DNA of 6,968 nucleotides from an uncultured Eubacteriales bacterium (GTDB lineage: Bacteria; Bacillota; Clostridia; Lachnospirales; Bianqueaceae): the NCBI GenBank assembly GCA_902493345.1, contig CABUPM010000102.1, forward strand, positions 1-6,968, in the 5' to 3' direction. Position 1 is the stretch's first letter. Every line of letters begins with the position of its first letter. Shown piece after piece: positions 5,892 to 6,968 of this stretch. The notes under the pieces are model-generated. The model had not been told where the DNA came from. It made no database searches and saw nothing but the letters and a program-made list of their open reading frames with translations. The position numbers and the translations under genes were made by a program.

Positions 5892-6968
5892 ATGAAAAAG
5901 TGGGTATGGATCGTTTTGACAATGTTGCTGTTTTTCGCGTTCGGCGGATGCTACAGCTCTCTTGGTGAGTGGGAGGACAGGATTCGGCAATACCTGGATG
6001 AGGAAAGCTCGGAGCTGGACTCAGCGCCGGAATATGGAGAAAACGAGAGTATTCCGGATATTTCTTATGTAGAAGATTTCAGTGCGGAAGATTCGAGCAC
6101 GGAGGATTCCGTGCCGGAGCCTGGGATGGAACAGATGTATACTTATACCGGAATGATGGAGGAATTGGCCGAATTAAGTATTCTGTATCCGGAACTGGTG
6201 AGACTGGATACGCTGGGATATAGTGCAATGGGGAGAGAGATTCCGCTCGTGAAACTGGGCAATGGAGAGGCAGAGGTCCTCTATGTCGCGGCGATCCATG
6301 GCTGTGAATTCAGTACAGTAAATTATATGATGCGCTGCCTTAGGGAGTATACGGAGACGGCAGCGGCCTGGGAAAGCTATGGCGGATATAATATTGCAGA
6401 GATTCTGCAGAATTATACATTTTACATTGTTCCGATGGCCAATCCGGACGGTTTTGAGATCAGCAACCATGAAGAGGAACCGTTATGGCTGTGCCCGGAT
6501 CTGGAGGCAGCGAGGTACGATTATTCCTGCAATGGCAATGGAGCCAATCTGAACCGGAATTTCCCAATTGCGTGGGAAGAAGCAGAAGGCGGAACGCAGC
6601 CGGATGCCGCAATGTCGAAGGGAGCTTATGAAGCGTCGGAACCAGAGACACAAGCTCTGATTCAGTTGTGTGAGGAACACGACTTTGAGAGAATGTTTTC
6701 GTTCCATAATTACGGGCACTGTGTGTATTGGCAGGATACCTATAGCGGAAGCGTGCCCGGCGATGCGGAATTGGCAGAGCTTTTGGAGGAAGTTTGCGGC
6801 TTTTATCTACCAGATGCGACTTCGGATCCGGTACGCTATGGCGGCGGATTTGAAAACTGGTTCCGTATGCGGTATAATCGGCCTGGTTTTTGTGTAGAAC
6901 TCGGGCTTTTGGAATACGATACCTCGGTATTTCTGAGCGATTTTGAAGACGCTGTCGCCTGGTACAGT
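5892..6968 (+). CDS. Probable lipoprotein zinc carboxypeptidase, M14 family (3' end outside window)
   Basis: The first 359 codons of a gene cut by the right edge. ATG 5892 is preceded by AAGGATGGGGG (5873-5883). The N-terminus MKKWVWIVLTMLLFFAFGGC is a signal peptide with a possible lipoprotein cleavage site before Cys20; the lipobox is imperfect (FGGC). Residues 36-80 are an acidic Ser/Glu/Asp/Pro linker. The M14 domain begins near 84. Zinc ligands His136 and Glu139 (IHGCEF) and His272 (FSFHNYG), the Asn221-Arg222 substrate-binding pair (NLNRNFP), and the catalytic Glu336 (FCVELG) are all present, so the enzyme should be active. MANPDGFE (182-189) is another family mark. The product should sit on the outer face of the membrane and remove a C-terminal residue or cleave a peptide; some bacterial M14 enzymes (gamma-D-Glu-mDAP peptidase I, MpaA) act on wall peptides, and that role is plausible here but unproven. 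The domain looks nearly complete, so few codons should be missing. Confidence 0.87.
   Translation, partial: MKKWVWIVLTMLLFFAFGGCYSSLGEWEDRIRQYLDEESSELDSAPEYGENESIPDISYVEDFSAEDSSTEDSVPEPGMEQMYTYTGMMEELAELSILYPELVRLDTLGYSAMGREIPLVKLGNGEAEVLYVAAIHGCEFSTVNYMMRCLREYTETAAAWESYGGYNIAEILQNYTFYIVPMANPDGFEISNHEEEPLWLCPDLEAARYDYSCNGNGANLNRNFPIAWEEAEGGTQPDAAMSKGAYEASEPETQALIQLCEEHDFERMFSFHNYGHCVYWQDTYSGSVPGDAELAELLEEVCGFYLPDATSDPVRYGGGFENWFRMRYNRPGFCVELGLLEYDTSVFLSDFEDAVAWYS

Noticed and set aside
6174..6719. Several minus-strand frames over the 3' end of the window
   Set aside because: They are shadows of the M14 peptidase frame, which is open for 359 codons and carries all the catalytic residues.

Overview
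The window looks like chromosomal DNA from an anaerobic Gram-positive Firmicute of the class Clostridia, most likely Lachnospiraceae or a relative. This is inferred from purine-rich Shine-Dalgarno sites, moderate G+C content, a clostridial-type feo gene arrangement, a YfhO-family giant membrane protein and a VanR/VanS-type two-component pair. No sequence search was possible, so the taxon is an inference. All genes are on the + strand and tightly packed. I see no rRNA or tRNA gene, no CRISPR array, no insertion sequence and no sign of recent transfer.

Region 1 (1-934) is the tail of a ferrous-iron uptake operon: the C-terminus of FeoB, a DtxR/MntR-like winged-helix regulator, and a 33-residue single-pass membrane protein in the position of the FeoB-associated small protein. 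The three overlap by one base at each junction, and a rho-independent terminator closes the unit. Two things are unusual. The regulator has lost the residues that normally bind metal in this family. The small protein lacks the cysteine-rich tail usual for its position.

Region 2 (956-5806) starts at a good sigma-A-type promoter (TTGATT, 17 bp, TGT-TATAAT). It reads as one four-gene operon: a YfhO-family membrane glycosyltransferase (851 aa), a GtrA-family four-helix membrane protein, a VanR-like OmpR-family response regulator and a VanS-like sensor kinase. Junctions are an ATGA overlap, a 23-bp gap, and a 14-bp overlap with a TTG start for the kinase. YfhO and GtrA are known as parts of the three-component machinery that puts sugars on cell-surface polymers using an undecaprenyl-phosphate-sugar donor. 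The enzyme that makes the donor (CsbB/GtrB type) is not in the window.

Region 3 (5807-6968) holds a short regulatory intergenic region and the first 359 codons of a probable lipoprotein zinc carboxypeptidase of family M14, cut by the window edge. The intergenic region has several TAAG motifs and an extended -10 without a good -35, the layout expected of an activator-dependent promoter. The working picture is an envelope module: the two-component system senses something at the membrane, travels with a surface-glycosylation pair, and may switch on an exported peptidase. None of the true glycopeptide-resistance enzymes (VanH, the D-Ala-D-Lac/Ser ligase, VanX, VanY) is visible, so the VanR/VanS resemblance should not be read as vancomycin resistance.
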